A DNA stretch of 64,000 bases, taken from contig JANNSJ010000013.1 of the NCBI GenBank assembly GCA_031402435.1, positions 175,425 through 239,424 of the forward strand, in the 5' to 3' direction. The notes under the pieces were generated by a model. It saw only the letters and a program-made list of their open reading frames with translations. It searched no databases and was not told where the DNA came from. Each line of letters begins with the position of its first letter. The stretch's first letter is position 1. Made by a program: the position numbers and the translations under genes. This document shows positions 53,002 to 62,560 of the stretch, in pieces. The stretch is from UBA11986 sp031402435 (GTDB taxonomy: Bacteria; Bacteroidota; Ignavibacteria; UBA10030; UBA6906).

Positions 53002-55134
53002 TCAATCAATGACGAGAATCAATTTGCCGCTCTGATTTACTTTTACCCAATATCCCTTCCCCGGAAGCAATGCACCAACCGGCTGATAACTTCCAGCATA
53101 TTCATAGTAGCTCGAAACGACAATTCCTGAAGGCACTTGAACGATATTGGCAATTGGGACAGCCCCCGACAATGAACCAATCAAGTTCCAGCCGATTGTT
53201 ACATCAACAGAATCGATGGTTCTTGCAGCACCAGAGAGGGTGACGGTCTGAGGCGTTGAAAACTTAAGCCAATATCCGGCACCATTTGCGAGTGTATCTC
53301 TCTGTTGGTAACCTGAGCCGGAATAAGAAAAAGCATTAGAAATACTTGTGGGAAATAAAGTGTCCCTGCGAAAATCCTGAACAACTAAAGGAATAGACAC
53401 GATGTTCCATCCGCTCCTTAGGGGTATCGTTGCAGTATTCGATGATGAGGCAGGCTGAATCTTGATCATTTTCCCTATTGATGGAATGTCATCAACCATA
53501 ACGAACATTTGATAGTATCCCCCAAGCGCATTGAGAGAATCCAAGGGAATGGTTGCACTAACAGCATTCCCCGTTTGTGTAAATGGCAACTCAATGTAAC
53601 GATTGTTGCCACAATTCATGAAATGCGACAGGGAAGGTGTGGACATTAATACAACACCGGTAATTGAATCAGTTTTAAGAGCATCAAATGTAATTTGACT
53701 CCCTCTTTGAAAAACATTCTTAGAAAGATTAACAATTTCCGGTCGCACACCTCTGAATAAATATGGGGGATTAAAGGCTTCAATGACGCTAAATGGCGGC
53801 TCATTGCCGGGTTGGCCTTCTCCACCGACGATTATTACTCTACCATCCGGAGCTAAGACAGGAAGAGAATGATATTCGCGAAAGTAGTTCATTGGAGCTA
53901 ATCTTCTCCACTGTTCTGTATATGGATTATACATATCAGCAATCTTCATATACCCCCACTGATTAACAGATGTCGTGTCTGAAGTCTCTTCTTTATATCC
54001 GGCCATAACGAGAATATTTTTTCCGGGAAGCAACACAGTCTTGCTTCGGGAGCGAACCGGAGCAAAGTTTGCTCCCAAACTCCAGCTATTTGTGATCGGA
54101 TTATATTTTTCAACAAAGTTTCCGGGTACTCCGGAAGTGAATGATTTATATCCGATGGCAATGACATTTCCTTCCGGCAAGAGAACCAACTCATGGTCGG
54201 CATGATCACCATTGGACATTCGATTGCCTTGAAGAAAATCCGCACTGGCAGCCCATTGATTGGTAGATGGAGTAAACAATTGTGGAGGGCGATGTGTCAT
54301 CAGCACATTGCCATCGTACAGCATAACAATCGGCGACACTTCATTGCCGATGGCAATGGAATCGACTAATTGGGATGTCCCAGTGGAGAGATCATACAAC
54401 TCAGAGGTCTTTTCGCGAACAGGGTTTTGCAAGCCGCCACCTCCAACAATAAGCAATCGTCCGTCAATAAGACCTGTCATTGTCGGGTACCAGCGGTTGC
54501 CTATCATATCAGGAAGGGTTTGCCACACTTGTGTTGAGGGATCGTACGTTTTCACCTTTCTTCTTCCGGGTCCGTAGATTTTTTGGTCAGTTCCGCCAAC
54601 AAAGACTATTCTCCCATCCGGCATTAAAAGGGGTGCCGCACAGCCCTGCACTGTGTCGTCTCCCATGGTGGACAGTGTCTGATTCACTACAGGATCAAAA
54701 GCAAATGGGTCAATCGTATTATGGCAATAGAATATCTTCCCATCCGGCTGAAGAATAGCAAGATCAGTCCCTCCCAAAGGTTCTGGCGACTGCACTATGA
54801 TGTCCCACCGCCCAAGCTGTGTTTCGGGAACTAGATTAAAATCGTAACTGAAAATATTTCCAGCCACTGCGATACTTACTTGCTGGTACTCTTTGGCAAG
54901 AAAAGAACATCCAAGCGAATAGTCGCCTCCAGGGATATTCATAAATCGATATATGCCGGACGCATCGACGCGAGTCTCACGGAAATACGTGGTATCGCTG
55001 TTAAACAATGTAACACGCGCCCCTGCCATCCATTGAGTGAACGGTTGGTCTTTGACGACGCCGCCTATGCTGAATTGACTGTGTGACCTAATGGTGAGAG
55101 TAAAGAGAAAAAAAAGAAGTAAGGATTGTTTCAT
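53002..55134 (-). CDS. Secreted copper radical oxidase (galactose/glyoxal oxidase-like, AA5 type)
   Basis: A 710-residue exported protein. After the signal peptide (to ~HSQ20) comes a carboxypeptidase-regulatory-like domain (~21-105), then a kelch seven-bladed propeller, a galactose-oxidase early-set (DUF1929-like) domain, and a C-terminal ~150-residue secretion-type module (WNIVSIPLV, GYWVKVNQSG). The residues of the Cu/Tyr-Cys centre appear conserved with spacing like galactose oxidase: C165, Y216 (RWYPT), Y421-H422 (REYHSLPVLAPDGRV) and H504 (LSHFMNCGNNR). It should oxidise a primary alcohol or aldehyde to give H2O2. The start at 55134 follows AAGGAG. Confidence 0.85.
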   Translation of the reverse strand: MKQSLLLFFLFTLTIRSHSQFSIGGVVKDQPFTQWMAGARVTLFNSDTTYFRETRVDASGIYRFMNIPGGDYSLGCSFLAKEYQQVSIAVAGNIFSYDFNLVPETQLGRWDIIVQSPEPLGGTDLAILQPDGKIFYCHNTIDPFAFDPVVNQTLSTMGDDTVQGCAAPLLMPDGRIVFVGGTDQKIYGPGRRKVKTYDPSTQVWQTLPDMIGNRWYPTMTGLIDGRLLIVGGGGLQNPVREKTSELYDLSTGTSQLVDSIAIGNEVSPIVMLYDGNVLMTHRPPQLFTPSTNQWAASADFLQGNRMSNGDHADHELVLLPEGNVIAIGYKSFTSGVPGNFVEKYNPITNSWSLGANFAPVRSRSKTVLLPGKNILVMAGYKEETSDTTSVNQWGYMKIADMYNPYTEQWRRLAPMNYFREYHSLPVLAPDGRVIIVGGEGQPGNEPPFSVIEAFNPPYLFRGVRPEIVNLSKNVFQRGSQITFDALKTDSITGVVLMSTPSLSHFMNCGNNRYIELPFTQTGNAVSATIPLDSLNALGGYYQMFVMVDDIPSIGKMIKIQPASSSNTATIPLRSGWNIVSIPLVVQDFRRDTLFPTSISNAFSYSGSGYQQRDTLANGAGYWLKFSTPQTVTLSGAARTIDSVDVTIGWNLIGSLSGAVPIANIVQVPSGIVVSSYYEYAGSYQPVGALLPGKGYWVKVNQSGKLILVID

Positions 55135-55240
55135 GAATTCTCCTTGCGATCCGGACGTCGCGTTCATGTGCCGTTGAACCTTAACTGTAGCGAGAAAACG
55201 GTCTTGTTGAGAAGCGATCCACCAACATCGGGATCAGCAC

Positions 55241-56509
55241 TTATTTCATCAGCAAGAGCTTGTTTGTTCCCACGAACACCAATCGACCAGATACATCAGT
55301 GACACTCAACCGTGCGAAGTACACACCGCTTGAGGCAGGCTCACCAGCTTTGCCGACAGTTTCCCAAGTAGCCGAATGGTAGCCAGGCCCATAGAATCCG
55401 GAGGCAAGCTCTGCAATGTTGCGGCCCAACACGTCAAACACAGTCAGCGCCACATGTGAGGCTTCGGATAAATCGAATCTTATCTGTGTAGTCGGGTTGA
55501 AGGGATTCGGATAGTTCTGATGCAGCGTCAATGAAGCAGGCAGAGAGGGAAGCGACGGATACATCGCCGTGACAGGCCCAGTGCTTCGGAACAACCGACC
55601 CCCAGCAACGGCGTACGCATATCCGGTCGAATTTACACCGACAAGCGCTCCATACCTATTGGTCAGTCCGGTATTGATGGAATCCCAAATCGTTCCGTTA
55701 TTAGTCGAGCGGTAGACGCCTGCGGTATTGAGTGCTGCAAAAACGTGCCCGTTTGGCGCGACGGCAACCGACTTCACATCAACGTTCGTAATGACGACTT
55801 GTTGCCATGATGACCCGCTGTCCAGTGTACGATAGACACTTGCGTACGTTGCTGCAAACACGTTGCCCGCGGGGTTTGTCGCGAGGGAAACAAATGTCCC
55901 AAGGGCCAAACTTGTTTGCTCCCAACTTGCACCGTTGTCCGTCGATCTGTAGATACCATAGGAAGTAGAAGCTGCATATACGATTCCGGTCGGCCCCACC
56001 GCGAGGGCGATAATTGGAGCGACGTTGAACATCTGGAATGATGACCAGCTTGTCCCATTGTCGGTGGAGTGCGTCACACCATTCGTTGACCCGGCGAAGA
56101 TCGTACCGGACGATTGCACTGCTTTTGAGATGGCAAGGCAGCGGAACTCGCTCGAAGACACCAGCACAAATCCCCAGCTTACTCCCTCGTTGCTCGATCT
56201 TTCAAGACCCGATCCGACAACTGCAAACACATTTCCATTCGGAGCCGTTGCCAACCCGAAGATGTAATAGTTACCAATGCCAGTGTTGTTAATAGACCAG
56301 GATTGACCGTCATTCGTTGACCGCCATATGCCTCCTCCATAGGTACCAGCTATCGTGACGCCAGAGTGGGTAAAGGTCATAGAGCGGACATCCCCATTGT
56401 ACGGAGCAGAGATAGGGACCCAAAAATCGGTCTGTGCCAAGGAGGTTTGAAGGATGATTGCGATTGAGATGCTCACCGCATACAAGTGTGAGAACCGACG
56501 ATGTTTCAT
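55241..56509 (-). CDS. T9SS-exported BNR/WD-like propeller protein
   Basis: A 422-residue secreted protein. The signal peptide ends near TSLAQTDF. Eight or so repeats of the form VYRSTNNGTIWDSINTGL / IYRSTDNGASWEQTSLAL are sialidase BNR (Asp-box) units, as in photosystem II stability factor-like propellers. The C-terminus is a type A type IX sorting domain: HQNYPNPFNPTTQIRFDL, VFDVLGRNIAEL and SGVYFARLSV. Exported by T9SS to the cell surface. The start at 56509 follows GGGAGG. Ligand unknown. It precedes a copper oxidase gene, on the same strand. Confidence 0.9.
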   Translation of the reverse strand: MKHRRFSHLYAVSISIAIILQTSLAQTDFWVPISAPYNGDVRSMTFTHSGVTIAGTYGGGIWRSTNDGQSWSINNTGIGNYYIFGLATAPNGNVFAVVGSGLERSSNEGVSWGFVLVSSSEFRCLAISKAVQSSGTIFAGSTNGVTHSTDNGTSWSSFQMFNVAPIIALAVGPTGIVYAASTSYGIYRSTDNGASWEQTSLALGTFVSLATNPAGNVFAATYASVYRTLDSGSSWQQVVITNVDVKSVAVAPNGHVFAALNTAGVYRSTNNGTIWDSINTGLTNRYGALVGVNSTGYAYAVAGGRLFRSTGPVTAMYPSLPSLPASLTLHQNYPNPFNPTTQIRFDLSEASHVALTVFDVLGRNIAELASGFYGPGYHSATWETVGKAGEPASSGVYFARLSVTDVSGRLVFVGTNKLLLMK

Positions 56510-56639
56510 GGAAAGCCTCCCTCGGATTGAGAAAGAACGGTTGCAGAGAGTTCTATGCTGCACAGACGAATTTACACGATTGCACCGGGAATGTCAATCA
56601 AAAGTTGAGAATCATGCACATGAAGATGTCGACCTGCAT

Positions 56640-57030
56640 CGTTGATGCCATCTCCAGTCATGGTAACCACAAGTCCTCTTGCTTGGACTTCCTTGATCTT
56701 CGTTGCTTTTTCATTCGGGAGAATCTCGGCGAAATATTCATCTGGGCCAAGTTCCTCAGAAACCCAATTCGCGACCTTCTTGTTGTCGCCTGTCAGCATT
56801 ATTGTCCGAATGCCCATCTCTTTGAGCCTGGCTATTGCATACTTGGATTCGGGTCGAATAATATCAGCAAGTGCGACAGCACCGGAGGTTTTTCAACGGG
56901 CCCGGCATCGAAAACAATGTCGCTCGCGCGCAGGAACCCCGGACTCACAACTTTTACTTCTTTCCCATTCACTCTGCCCTCGACCCCTGACCCGCCTGAA
57001 AGCCGCGGGACGTAATTGCGGGCGCCGTAT
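56640..57030 (-). pseudogene. Fragment of a heavy-metal P1B-type ATPase
   Basis: Minus-strand remnant of the P and N domains. GSGVEGRVNGKEVKVVSPGF lies at ~56990-56930. After a frameshift near GAAAAACCTCC it continues SGAVALADIIRPESKYAIAR, MGIRTIMLTGDNKKVANWVS, then VVTMTGDGINDA at ~56640, where similarity stops. The phosphorylation DKTGT, metal-binding CPx helix and C-terminal end are missing. Closest in style to CopB-type exporters. It sits at the end of the copper island and is probably the leftover of a copper-exporting ATPase. Confidence 0.85.
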
Positions 57031-57034
57031 CGAT

Positions 57035-57676
57035 TCAATGTTTATGGTTGTGGAAGTTTCCCTTCACACTACTTGCTTTAACACCCTTTACTGCGCCATG
57101 GCCCCGTTGCCAACCCGCGTAGCACTCGGGACAAACAGGCTTACCGGATTTGACGTTTTCTGCACATTGACAGCTTTGATGGTCCAAGGCGCATCTGTCG
57201 CAAGGTTCCTTGATGCAGCAGTTATATTCTCCTTTTTGTGCCAGGTCTTTCTTCGCCTCTGTGAGTAGCAATCTGGCCTGACCTATCTTACCGTTCGCAT
57301 TCGAGTTTTCCGACGTACGTCCATTGTGCTTGGATTCCCCCCTGCTCAACACGAGGTCCATCCCGCACTTTGGGCATTCGCCCGGTTTTTCGGAAGTGAC
57401 TTCGGGATGCATTGGACAAGTGTATGCATCCTTACGCTCACTGGACGACTTGATTTTTTTCTTAACCAGGTCCATGCCGCATTGAGGGCATTCACCATGT
57501 TTGTCAGAAATGACTTCCGCGTGCATCGGACATGTGAACACCGCCTTCGAATCTCCCTTTGACTGTACGGCGTTCGTTCTTGCGTTTTGATCATCTTGAA
57601 CCAGTGAGGTATTTGCCAGGCCGAAGCTTATGACACCAACGACAAATGCCGCAAGCAAGAGATTCGATCGTTTCAT
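57035..57676 (-). CDS. Exported protein with two heavy-metal-binding (CPMHxEV) domains and Cys-rich tail
   Basis: A 213-residue exported protein. The signal segment is LLLAAFVVGVISFGLA. Two HMBD units read FTCPMHAEVISDKHGECPQC-GM and YTCPMHPEVTSEKPGECPKC-GM. The C-terminal part is Cys-rich (EYNCCIKEPCDRCALDHQSC, then CPECYAGWQRGHG) and ends in NFHNHKH. HMBD units occur on CusB and CopA-like proteins and bind copper or related metals. It lies ~120 bases downstream of a Met/His-rich lipoprotein gene and just before the ATPase remnant. It is likely a periplasmic copper buffer. Confidence 0.85.
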   Translation of the reverse strand: MKRSNLLLAAFVVGVISFGLANTSLVQDDQNARTNAVQSKGDSKAVFTCPMHAEVISDKHGECPQCGMDLVKKKIKSSSERKDAYTCPMHPEVTSEKPGECPKCGMDLVLSRGESKHNGRTSENSNANGKIGQARLLLTEAKKDLAQKGEYNCCIKEPCDRCALDHQSCQCAENVKSGKPVCPECYAGWQRGHGAVKGVKASSVKGNFHNHKH

Positions 57677-57795
57677 GGATTTATCCTTTCACATTTGTTG
57701 TATGCAATGAGAAATTGATGTTCGCAATTCAGAGCCTAACCTATTCTCTACTTGAGGTTAGTTGCGGCCGACTCTCACCAACAACGCATCGCGCG

Positions 57796-58383
57796 TTAGT
57801 GGTGTCCGCCATGCCCACCACCTGTTCCCGTCGTATCCATCGTTACGAAATGCAGCATCATGTCATCCTGCATCATCCCAGAACCGTGTCCACCCATCAT
57901 GCCCATTTCGCCCATCCGGTTTCGCATCATCTGCATCATTTCGGCCCCCATATGAATCATATACTGAGTCCTGGAGGTCATCATCGAGTCCGGTCTGAAA
58001 TAACACTCCGTGTTGTCACCATTCCATGTGAACCGTCCCGTTGTTGCGTGGACCTGACCCATGTGGCGCATCATGGTGGAGTCCATCATCACGTTGCCCA
58101 TTCCGCCATGCGACATCATTGAGGAATCCGGGCACAACGAATCCGCCATCATTCGGTCGCTGATCAGATGAACAGTGCGTTCAACAATTGCACGATCAAC
58201 AGGCCTGGCAAATGTGAGCGTGACCGCAGCATCGAGACGCACGTTGGCCTGGCCATCGACCGGGTTTACGATCAGATTTGCCGGTGGAGTTGGCGCCGTT
58301 CCGCTCGGTGAAGAGGAATCTTTGGAACATCCAACTGCACTGATAGCGATCAGTACCGCCACCGTAATGGGTTTGAGATTCAT
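57796..58383 (-). CDS. Met/His-rich lipoprotein with Ig-like domain
   Basis: A 195-residue lipoprotein (lipobox ISAVGCSK). Residues ~35-90 resemble a SbsA/Ig-like domain (PVDGQANVRLDAAVTLTFAR). The remainder is packed with methionine and histidine: MMSHGGMGNVMMDSTMMRHM, MIHMGAEMMQMMRNRMGEMG and a GGGHGGHH tail, a pattern of Cu(I)/Ag(I)-binding proteins. It lies between the other Met-rich protein and the HMBD protein in the cus island. No named family recognised. Confidence 0.8.
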   Translation of the reverse strand: MNLKPITVAVLIAISAVGCSKDSSSPSGTAPTPPANLIVNPVDGQANVRLDAAVTLTFARPVDRAIVERTVHLISDRMMADSLCPDSSMMSHGGMGNVMMDSTMMRHMGQVHATTGRFTWNGDNTECYFRPDSMMTSRTQYMIHMGAEMMQMMRNRMGEMGMMGGHGSGMMQDDMMLHFVTMDTTGTGGGHGGHH

Positions 58384-58464
58384 GGTGTTTCTCCTTACTG
58401 GTTTGGTTGTTGTTGGCTAACACTGTCATCATTGAAGTTGCCATCGTACATCTCGGGAATAGAC

Positions 58465-59094
58465 TTACTGGTCATTCGGACTCACCCCATAGTCGAAACT
58501 AGCCTGGACAACCCTGTCACCATCACGCGCGACCACCTTGATTCTCTGCTTACCTGGCTCGAGCAGCGTCAGCCCACCACCGTAGTGTTTCATCATACGG
58601 GTTAGCGTTAGAAGAGAATCCTTTCCTGTCGGTGAGGTAACTTGGACTTCAACTTGAGCTCTCCCCTGTTCCGTGTTGCTAGCTTCATCTTGCACAATCA
58701 CAATGATATGATGCGTCCCTGCCAGCATCAACTTCATTGTCTCCTCGTTCATACCGTCGGCTTGATGTTGGGTTTGTTCATTCGGCACGTGGCGATCGCC
58801 CTTCTCAGCCGAGTTGCCGTGCATCATTCCCATCATCTCATGTCGATCCTTTCTTGCACCGCCAATCATTCCCTGATCCTTCATCATCTTCTTATGCTCG
58901 TTCTGAGTGATCAGCCAGACCCTGATTGTCAAACCGTCAGTTGTTTGTTCCAACACCGGCTTGCCCATCATATCGGACATGTCACGTTGCTTCTGGGGAT
59001 CCTTCGGTTGCGCCCCGTGTCCGTGCTGTGCCACCGCAGGGGTTAAGAATACGATTGCACCTATGAGTGTTGTCAAGAGATTCCTGATGTTCAA
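58465..59094 (-). CDS. Exported Met/His-rich copper-associated protein
   Basis: A 209-residue protein with signal peptide (LLTTLIGAIVFLTPAVAQ). The mature part opens with QHGHGAQPKD and has Met/His clusters (DMSDMMGKPV, HEMMGMMHGN), followed by a beta-sandwich-like region (HHIIVIVQDEASNTEQGRAQ) and YGVSPNDQ at the C-terminus. The protein probably binds copper in the periplasm. It follows cusA by ~110 bases in the same direction. Confidence 0.75.
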   Translation of the reverse strand: MNIRNLLTTLIGAIVFLTPAVAQHGHGAQPKDPQKQRDMSDMMGKPVLEQTTDGLTIRVWLITQNEHKKMMKDQGMIGGARKDRHEMMGMMHGNSAEKGDRHVPNEQTQHQADGMNEETMKLMLAGTHHIIVIVQDEASNTEQGRAQVEVQVTSPTGKDSLLTLTRMMKHYGGGLTLLEPGKQRIKVVARDGDRVVQASFDYGVSPNDQ

Positions 59095-59202
59095 TGCGGT
59101 CCCTTTCGTTTTACTATGAGTGTTGAATTATAAGAGTATTGCATATTGCTATCCCTGCTCAAGCCTTCGTGCTCAAAGGCATCAACGACCTGGATGTGGA
59201 TC

Positions 59203-62200
59203 TCACTCTTCCTTCATCCATTCTGCCATTTCGGAAAGTTTCAGTGTTCCTTTCTTCAACGCATACTCTTTCATCATTGTGAAAATAATCGGGGTGACAA
59301 GCAGGACATGAATGGCGGATGTTATCATACCGCCAATTGACGGTGCGGCAATAGGCTTCATAACATCAGAGCCAACTCCCGTGCTAAACATAATGGGGAG
59401 AAGCCCGAAGAGGGTCGTTGCAACGGTCATCAGTTTCGGGCGTAGACGCAATGCTGAGCCTTCAAACGTTGCATCATAAATATCCTGCTTCGTAATTATT
59501 CCTCCCAGTGCAAGTCGCCTGTCTAGTGCCTCATGAAGAAAGACAACCATCATGACACCAGTCTGTACAGCAACACCGTACAACGAAATGTATCCGACCC
59601 AGACCGCGACACTGAAATTATATCCCAGAAGATATTGGAGATACACTCCCCCTATCAAAGCGAACGGAACGGAGAGCATCACCAAAGCAGATTCCACCCA
59701 CGACTTGAACGTGAAATACAACAGCATGAAGATGATAACAAAAACAACGGGGACGATAACCATCAACCGGTTTTGTGCACGAATTTGATTTTCCCATTGA
59801 CCGCTCCATTGCAGAGTGTATCCTTTGGGAAGCCTCAATTCCCTTGCAAGCACTTCTTTTGCCTCACCAACAAACCCTCCCATATCCCGCCCACGGACAT
59901 TGAGAAAAACAATGGATCGCAGTTGTGCGTTTTCGCTGGAGATCATCGGCGGACCGGGAACCATGTCGATACTAGCCAACTGGCCAAGCGGAATGTATGC
60001 CCGTTTGGAAACGAATGCTTTCGAGTTCTCCGTCTGAAGCGTTCTGATGCGATTCGGGCCTGAGGCTTCCGGTTCAGCAGCAGCTCCCATCGCCGCCGGT
60101 TGGCTTGCCGTTTCTCCCGACATCCCTCCTCCACCCCTTGAGGTACTCGCGGGCACAAGGAGATCCTTTAATGCATCGACGTTATTCCGCATCTCACGCG
60201 CGTAACGAACACGGATCGGGAAGCGCTGCCTTCCATCGATCACCGTGCCGATATTCTGGCCGCCGATTGCCGTTTCTATGACATCCTGCACATCGCCGAT
60301 GTTGATGCCGTGGCGCGCAACCGCTTCACGATCAATCTTGATGTCAAGGAAGCGGCCTCCCTGGGTTCTCTCAGCATAGAGATCGGCGGCACCGGGGACT
60401 TTCCGGAGTATTTGTTCCGCGCGAATGGCCAGTTGCTCAAGCGTGTCAAGGTCCTTCCCGAAAATCTTCACTCCGAGATCAGTCCGAACCCCCGTCGAGA
60501 GCATGTTAATGCGGTTGATGATTGGTTGCGTCCAGCCGTTGCGCACACCCGGAATTTGCAACTTCGCATCAAGCTCCGAGATGATGTCGTCCTTCGTGAG
60601 GCCGGGGCGCCATTGGTCTTTCGGCTTAAGGAGTATGATTGACTCAAGCATACTCACCGGTGCCGGATCCGTCGACGTCTCTGCCTTCCCTGCTTTTCCA
60701 AGCACAGTCTCGACTTCGGGAACCGACATGATGATTGCATCCTGCACCTGCATGATGCGATTCACTTCGGTGATTGATGCAGAGGGAAGCGTCACGGGCA
60801 TGAACAGCAGGCTTCCCTCGTCGAGAGGCGGCATGAACTCGGAGCCTGTGTTCATGATGAGTGGAATGGTAACAAGAAGCGCCAGCAGGTTGATCGCCAG
60901 TGTCGTCTTCCGGTATTTCAGTGCAAGCGTCAGTACCGGGCGATACAACCCATCAAAGAAACGCGAGAGGGGGTTTTCCGTATCCAATCTGAATTTGCCG
61001 CGCATCAACACGCCCAAGAGCATTGGTGTGAGTGTGATGGCAAGAATTGCAGACCCAGCAAGTGCAAATGTCTTTGTGAAAGCGAGCGGCTGGAAGAGTT
61101 TTCCTTCCTGCCCTTCGAGTATGAACACCGGAAGAAAGGAAACAACAATGATGACAAGCGAGAAGAAAATGGCGCGGCCGACTTGCTTGGTAGCGCGGAT
61201 GGTGTATTTCAAATAATTGACCGGCGTGAGTTGTTCGCCGCGCGCCTGCGCTTCCGAGAGTTGCCGGTATGTATTTTCCGCCATCACAATCGAGGCGTCA
61301 ATCAGCTCACCAATGGCAATAGCAATGCCACCCAACGACATAATGTTGGAAGTAATCTTGAAGAAGTTCATGAAGATGAATGAGATGAGAATCGCAATCG
61401 GCAGTGCCAGTACCACGGACATCGCTGTTCTGAAGTGAAAGAGAAACACGAGGACAATAAGACAGACGATGATAACCTCTTCGATCAGTGCTTCTTTCAA
61501 GGTACCCACAGCACCTTCAATAAGGCCGGAACGATCGTAAGCAGCTTTAATCTTAACTCCTTCGGGAAGGCCTGGAGAAATTTCTGCGATGCGTTCCTTG
61601 ACCCGGTCAATCACTGTCTTGGCATTTTCACCATTGCGCATCACCACGATGCCACCTACAACCTGGCCCTTGCCCTCCTTCTCCAATGATCCACGTCTGA
61701 TATCACCACCGAATTGTACCCTGCCGACATTGCGGATGTAGACCGGCGTTCCATTCTGCCCTGCCCCGACGATGATGTTCTCCACATCTCTCGCCGATTG
61801 CACGTAGCCCTGCCCTCGCACGAAATACTCCGCGTCGGATAGTTCGATGATTTTCCCGCCAACATCGTTGTTCGAACGCATGACTCCGTTCTGGACATCG
61901 GCAAGCGTGACATTGTAGGCCCTCATCTTGTCCGGATCGACATCGACCTGATACTGGCGTACGAACCCGCCGATGGATGCGACTTCGGCAACACCTTGCA
62001 CTCCCTGCAGGTTGAGCTTGATGTACCAATCCTGAATCGCCCGGAGCGTTCCGAGATCGTAGTTGCCTTCAACGGTGTACCAGAACACGTGTCCGACGCC
62101 TGTTCCGTCAGGGCCAAGTTGCATTTTCGCCCCTTGCGGAAGACTCGATTGCACTGTGGAGAGTTTTTCAAGCACACGACTCCGCGCCCAATACAGGTCC

Positions 62201-62505
62201 GTGGTTTCGTTGAAAATGATGTAAATGAATGACATGCCGAACATCGATTGCGCCCTGATCGCGTGAACTTCAGGCACTCCCTGCAATGCAGTGACCAAAG
62301 GGAACGTCACCTGGTCTTCCACAAGTTTTGGCGCCCGGCCCATCCATTCCGTAAAGACAATGACTTGATTCTCCGACAGATCGGGAATGGCATCAAGCGG
62401 TGTGTGGGCGACTGCCCAAATGCCCCACCCGATAATGATCAGGTAGAAAATGGTCACAACGAACTTGTTGCGTGCGGAGTATTCTATTATTTTCTCTATC
62501 ATCAT
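59203..62505 (-). CDS. cusA: Heavy-metal efflux RND transporter, CusA-type
   Basis: A 1100-residue HME-RND pump. It shows the standard layout: first helix (KFVVTIFYLIIIGWGIWAVA), porter domain (DQVTFPLVTALQGVPEVHAI), helices 2-6, second porter domain, helices 8-12. Family blocks are ELIDASIVMAENTYR (the D in helix 4 proton relay region), GYISLYGVAVQTGVMMVVFL and KLMTVATTLFGLLPIMFSTG. Length slightly above CusA of E. coli (1047), mainly from an insert around AAMGAAAEPEASGPNRIRTL. Two adjacent ATG codons are possible starts; AGGA is 5 bases upstream of the first. CusB is just upstream. Confidence 0.95.
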   Translation of the reverse strand: MMIEKIIEYSARNKFVVTIFYLIIIGWGIWAVAHTPLDAIPDLSENQVIVFTEWMGRAPKLVEDQVTFPLVTALQGVPEVHAIRAQSMFGMSFIYIIFNETTDLYWARSRVLEKLSTVQSSLPQGAKMQLGPDGTGVGHVFWYTVEGNYDLGTLRAIQDWYIKLNLQGVQGVAEVASIGGFVRQYQVDVDPDKMRAYNVTLADVQNGVMRSNNDVGGKIIELSDAEYFVRGQGYVQSARDVENIIVGAGQNGTPVYIRNVGRVQFGGDIRRGSLEKEGKGQVVGGIVVMRNGENAKTVIDRVKERIAEISPGLPEGVKIKAAYDRSGLIEGAVGTLKEALIEEVIIVCLIVLVFLFHFRTAMSVVLALPIAILISFIFMNFFKITSNIMSLGGIAIAIGELIDASIVMAENTYRQLSEAQARGEQLTPVNYLKYTIRATKQVGRAIFFSLVIIVVSFLPVFILEGQEGKLFQPLAFTKTFALAGSAILAITLTPMLLGVLMRGKFRLDTENPLSRFFDGLYRPVLTLALKYRKTTLAINLLALLVTIPLIMNTGSEFMPPLDEGSLLFMPVTLPSASITEVNRIMQVQDAIIMSVPEVETVLGKAGKAETSTDPAPVSMLESIILLKPKDQWRPGLTKDDIISELDAKLQIPGVRNGWTQPIINRINMLSTGVRTDLGVKIFGKDLDTLEQLAIRAEQILRKVPGAADLYAERTQGGRFLDIKIDREAVARHGINIGDVQDVIETAIGGQNIGTVIDGRQRFPIRVRYAREMRNNVDALKDLLVPASTSRGGGGMSGETASQPAAMGAAAEPEASGPNRIRTLQTENSKAFVSKRAYIPLGQLASIDMVPGPPMISSENAQLRSIVFLNVRGRDMGGFVGEAKEVLARELRLPKGYTLQWSGQWENQIRAQNRLMVIVPVVFVIIFMLLYFTFKSWVESALVMLSVPFALIGGVYLQYLLGYNFSVAVWVGYISLYGVAVQTGVMMVVFLHEALDRRLALGGIITKQDIYDATFEGSALRLRPKLMTVATTLFGLLPIMFSTGVGSDVMKPIAAPSIGGMITSAIHVLLVTPIIFTMMKEYALKKGTLKLSEMAEWMKEE

Positions 62506-62560
62506 GTAGTCCTATATTGAGATTGCCGTAGAAAATCAGAGGTACGCTGAAACCACCCCT

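Noticed and set aside
57646..58122. 158-codon His-rich plus-strand frame
   Set aside because: The His richness is the antisense image of ATG-rich (Met-rich) codons in the lipoprotein gene at 57796-58383.
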